Source: Saururus chinensis
Lineage: Eukaryota > Streptophyta > Magnoliopsida > Piperales > Saururaceae
NCBI GenBank assembly: GCA_035235625.1
Contig: CP141142.1
Location: 52,679,644-52,743,643, forward strand
Direction of reading: 5' to 3'
Length of the DNA stretch: 64,000 bases
The notes beneath the pieces were generated by a model that searched no databases, was not told the origin of the DNA, and worked only from the letters and a program-made list of their open reading frames with translations. Shown one piece after another: positions 62,201-64,000 of this stretch. The position numbers and the translations under genes were made by a program. How positions within the stretch are numbered: the first letter of the stretch is position 1; each line of letters starts with the position of its first letter.

Positions 62201-64000
62201 AACATATGTGGAGCATTAATGCTTCATATGTGGAGCGATATTGCTACATTTGTTGAGCGATATTGCTGCATGTGTGGAGCGATATTGTTATATATGTGGA
62301 GCGTTATTGTTACATTTGTGGAGCGATATTACTCCAAATGTTGAGCGATATTAATACATAAGGGAGCGTTGTTGCTACATATGTGGAGGGTTATTGTTAG
62401 ATATGTGGAGCGATATTAATACATAATGGAGCGTTATTACTACATATGTGGATCGTTATTGCTACATATGTTAAGCGTTATTGCTACATATGTAGAGCGA
62501 TATATGTGGAGAGATATTGCTACATATGTGGAGCGATATAGCTACATATGTGGAGCGATATTGCTACATATGTGGAGCGTTATTGCTACATATGAGGAGC
62601 GATATTACTACATAAGTGGAGCGTTATTACTATATATGTGGAGCGTTATTGCTGCATATGTGGAGCGATATAGCTACATATGTGGAGCGATATTGTTACG
62701 TATGTGGAGCGTTATTGCTACATATGCGGAGCGTTATTTTCTACATATGTGGAGCGTTATTGTGACATATGTAGACCGATATAGCTATATAAGTGGAGAG
62801 ATATTGCTACATATGTGGACCGATATAGCTACATATGTGGAGCGTTATTGCTACATAAGTGGAGCGTTATTGCTACATATGTGGAACCTTATTGCTACAT
62901 ATGTGGAGCGTTATTGCTACATATGTACAGCGTTATTGCTACATATGTGGAGCATTATTGCGACATATATGGAGCGTTATTGATATATATGTGGCGTATT
63001 ATTACTACATATGTGGAGCGTTATTGATACATATGTGGAGCGATATTGCTACAATTGTGCAGCGATATTCTAACATATGTGGAGCGTTTGTGCTTCATAT
63101 GTGAAGCGGTATTGATACATATGTGGAGCGATATTGTTACATGTGTGGAGCGATATTGTTATATATGTGGAGCGTTATTGCTACATATGTGGAGCGATAT
63201 TACTCTAAATGTTGAGCGATATTAATACATAAGGTAGCGATATTGCTACATATGTGGAGTGATAATGCTACAAATGTGGAGCGATATTAATACATAATGG
63301 AACATTATTGTTACATATGTGGAGCGTTATTGCTACATATGTGGAGCGTTATTGATACATATGTGGACCGATATTGCTACAATTGTGGAGCGATATTCGG
63401 ACATATGAGGAGTGTTAATGCTACATATGTGGTGCGATATTATAACATCTGCAAAGAGTTATTTCTACAAATGTGGAGCGTTATAGCGACATATGTGGAG
63501 AGATTTTAATACATAATGGGGCGTTATTGTTACATCTGTGGAGCGTTATTTCTACATATGTGGAGCGTGATTGCTGCATATGTGGAGTGTTACTGCAACA
63601 TATGTGGAGCGTTGGTTCTAGATATGTGGTGCGTTATTGATATATATGTGGAGCGTTATTGATACATATGTATAGCGATATTGCTACATATGTGGAGCGA
63701 TATTACTACATATATATAGCGATATTGCTACATATGTAGAGCGATATTGCTACATATGTAGAGCGATATTGCTACATATGTCGAGCGTTATTGCTATATA
63801 TGTAGAGCGTTATTACTACATATGTGGAGCGATATTACTACATATGTGGAGCGATATTGCTACATATGTGGAGCGATTTTGCTACAGATGTGGAGCGATA
63901 TAGGTACACATGTGAAGTGATATTGTTACATACGTGGAGTGTTATTGCTACATATGTGGAGCGATATAGCTACATATGTGGAGCGATATTGATACATATG
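59269..64000 (+). repeat. 22-bp satellite family B, direct block (continues beyond window)
   Basis: About 215 units in plus orientation, with two alternating cores, GAGCGATATTGCTACA and GAGCGTTATTGCTACA, followed by TATGTG. A marker unit, TTAATACATAATGGAGCGTT, recurs at irregular intervals (for example near 59,510, 59,980, 60,375, 60,535, 61,295, 61,580, 62,410 and 63,290), a sign of higher-order structure. Open frames up to 185 codons on the plus strand arise because the unit lacks stops in all frames. The array reaches the window end. Confidence 0.95.

Noticed and set aside
59321-63509. Plus-strand frames of 65-185 codons rich in Tyr, Cys, Met and Trp repeats
   Set aside because: They follow the 22-bp satellite exactly, occur in all frames and start or stop wherever a unit has mutated. 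No domain or gene context supports a protein.

Overview
The window is nuclear DNA of a flowering plant. One intact protein-coding gene fills the left third on the minus strand; almost everything else is repetitive. The gene is a complete CULLIN4 (CUL4), recovered as 17 exons between 23,659 and 1,018 that join in frame to an 814-residue protein ending NPQIYNYLA. The plant type rests on CUL4 similarity and on the transposon families present (Ty1/copia, Ty3/gypsy with Athila-like gag, PIF/Harbinger MITE, hAT, LINE, Helitron). The long TE-filled introns fit a large-genome, probably non-grass angiosperm, but I cannot name the species.

Layout. 1-1,017: 3' flank of CUL4. 1,018-23,659: CUL4, with a 4.9-kb intron 1, an 8.8-kb intron 3 and a 2.4-kb intron 15 that carry a decayed copia element, a hAT-type element with an 8-bp target duplication, three LINE 3' ends and an unusual insertion of two LTRs lying head to tail. 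Introns 1 and 7 appear to use GC donors. 23,660-24,540: promoter side and AT-rich spacer. 24,541-26,317: CT-rich DNA, a truncated MITE with a long GGN array, and a deletion derivative of a Helitron (Rep-coding remnant running directly into a 3' hairpin and CTAG end, minus strand). 26,318-32,677: AT-rich DNA built from diverged direct duplications.

32,678-64,000 is a satellite domain built on a 22-bp unit in two related families. Family A occupies 32.7-49.6 kb, plus orientation, about 9 kb net. Family B occupies 54.6-64.0 kb, about 6.7 kb net, first inverted and then direct around a 1.3-kb spacer. Both families share the core GAGCGATATTGCTACA and differ in the last six bases. The arrays are interrupted by LTR elements: a 2.8-kb pol-less LTR retrotransposon (TSD GATAT), a 3.7-kb solo LTR (TSD CATGG) that itself carries a PIF-like MITE with a 0.5-kb trinucleotide array, a 1.4-kb solo LTR (TSD ATATT) and a truncated second copy of it, and an Athila-like gag remnant plus a 3.6-kb LTR at the A/B boundary.

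The many open reading frames in the satellites are by-products of a 22-bp period without stops (three units = 22 codons in every frame) and are not annotated as genes. I see no rRNA, tRNA or CRISPR. Exon borders come from reading splice sites and cullin similarity by eye, without a transcript.
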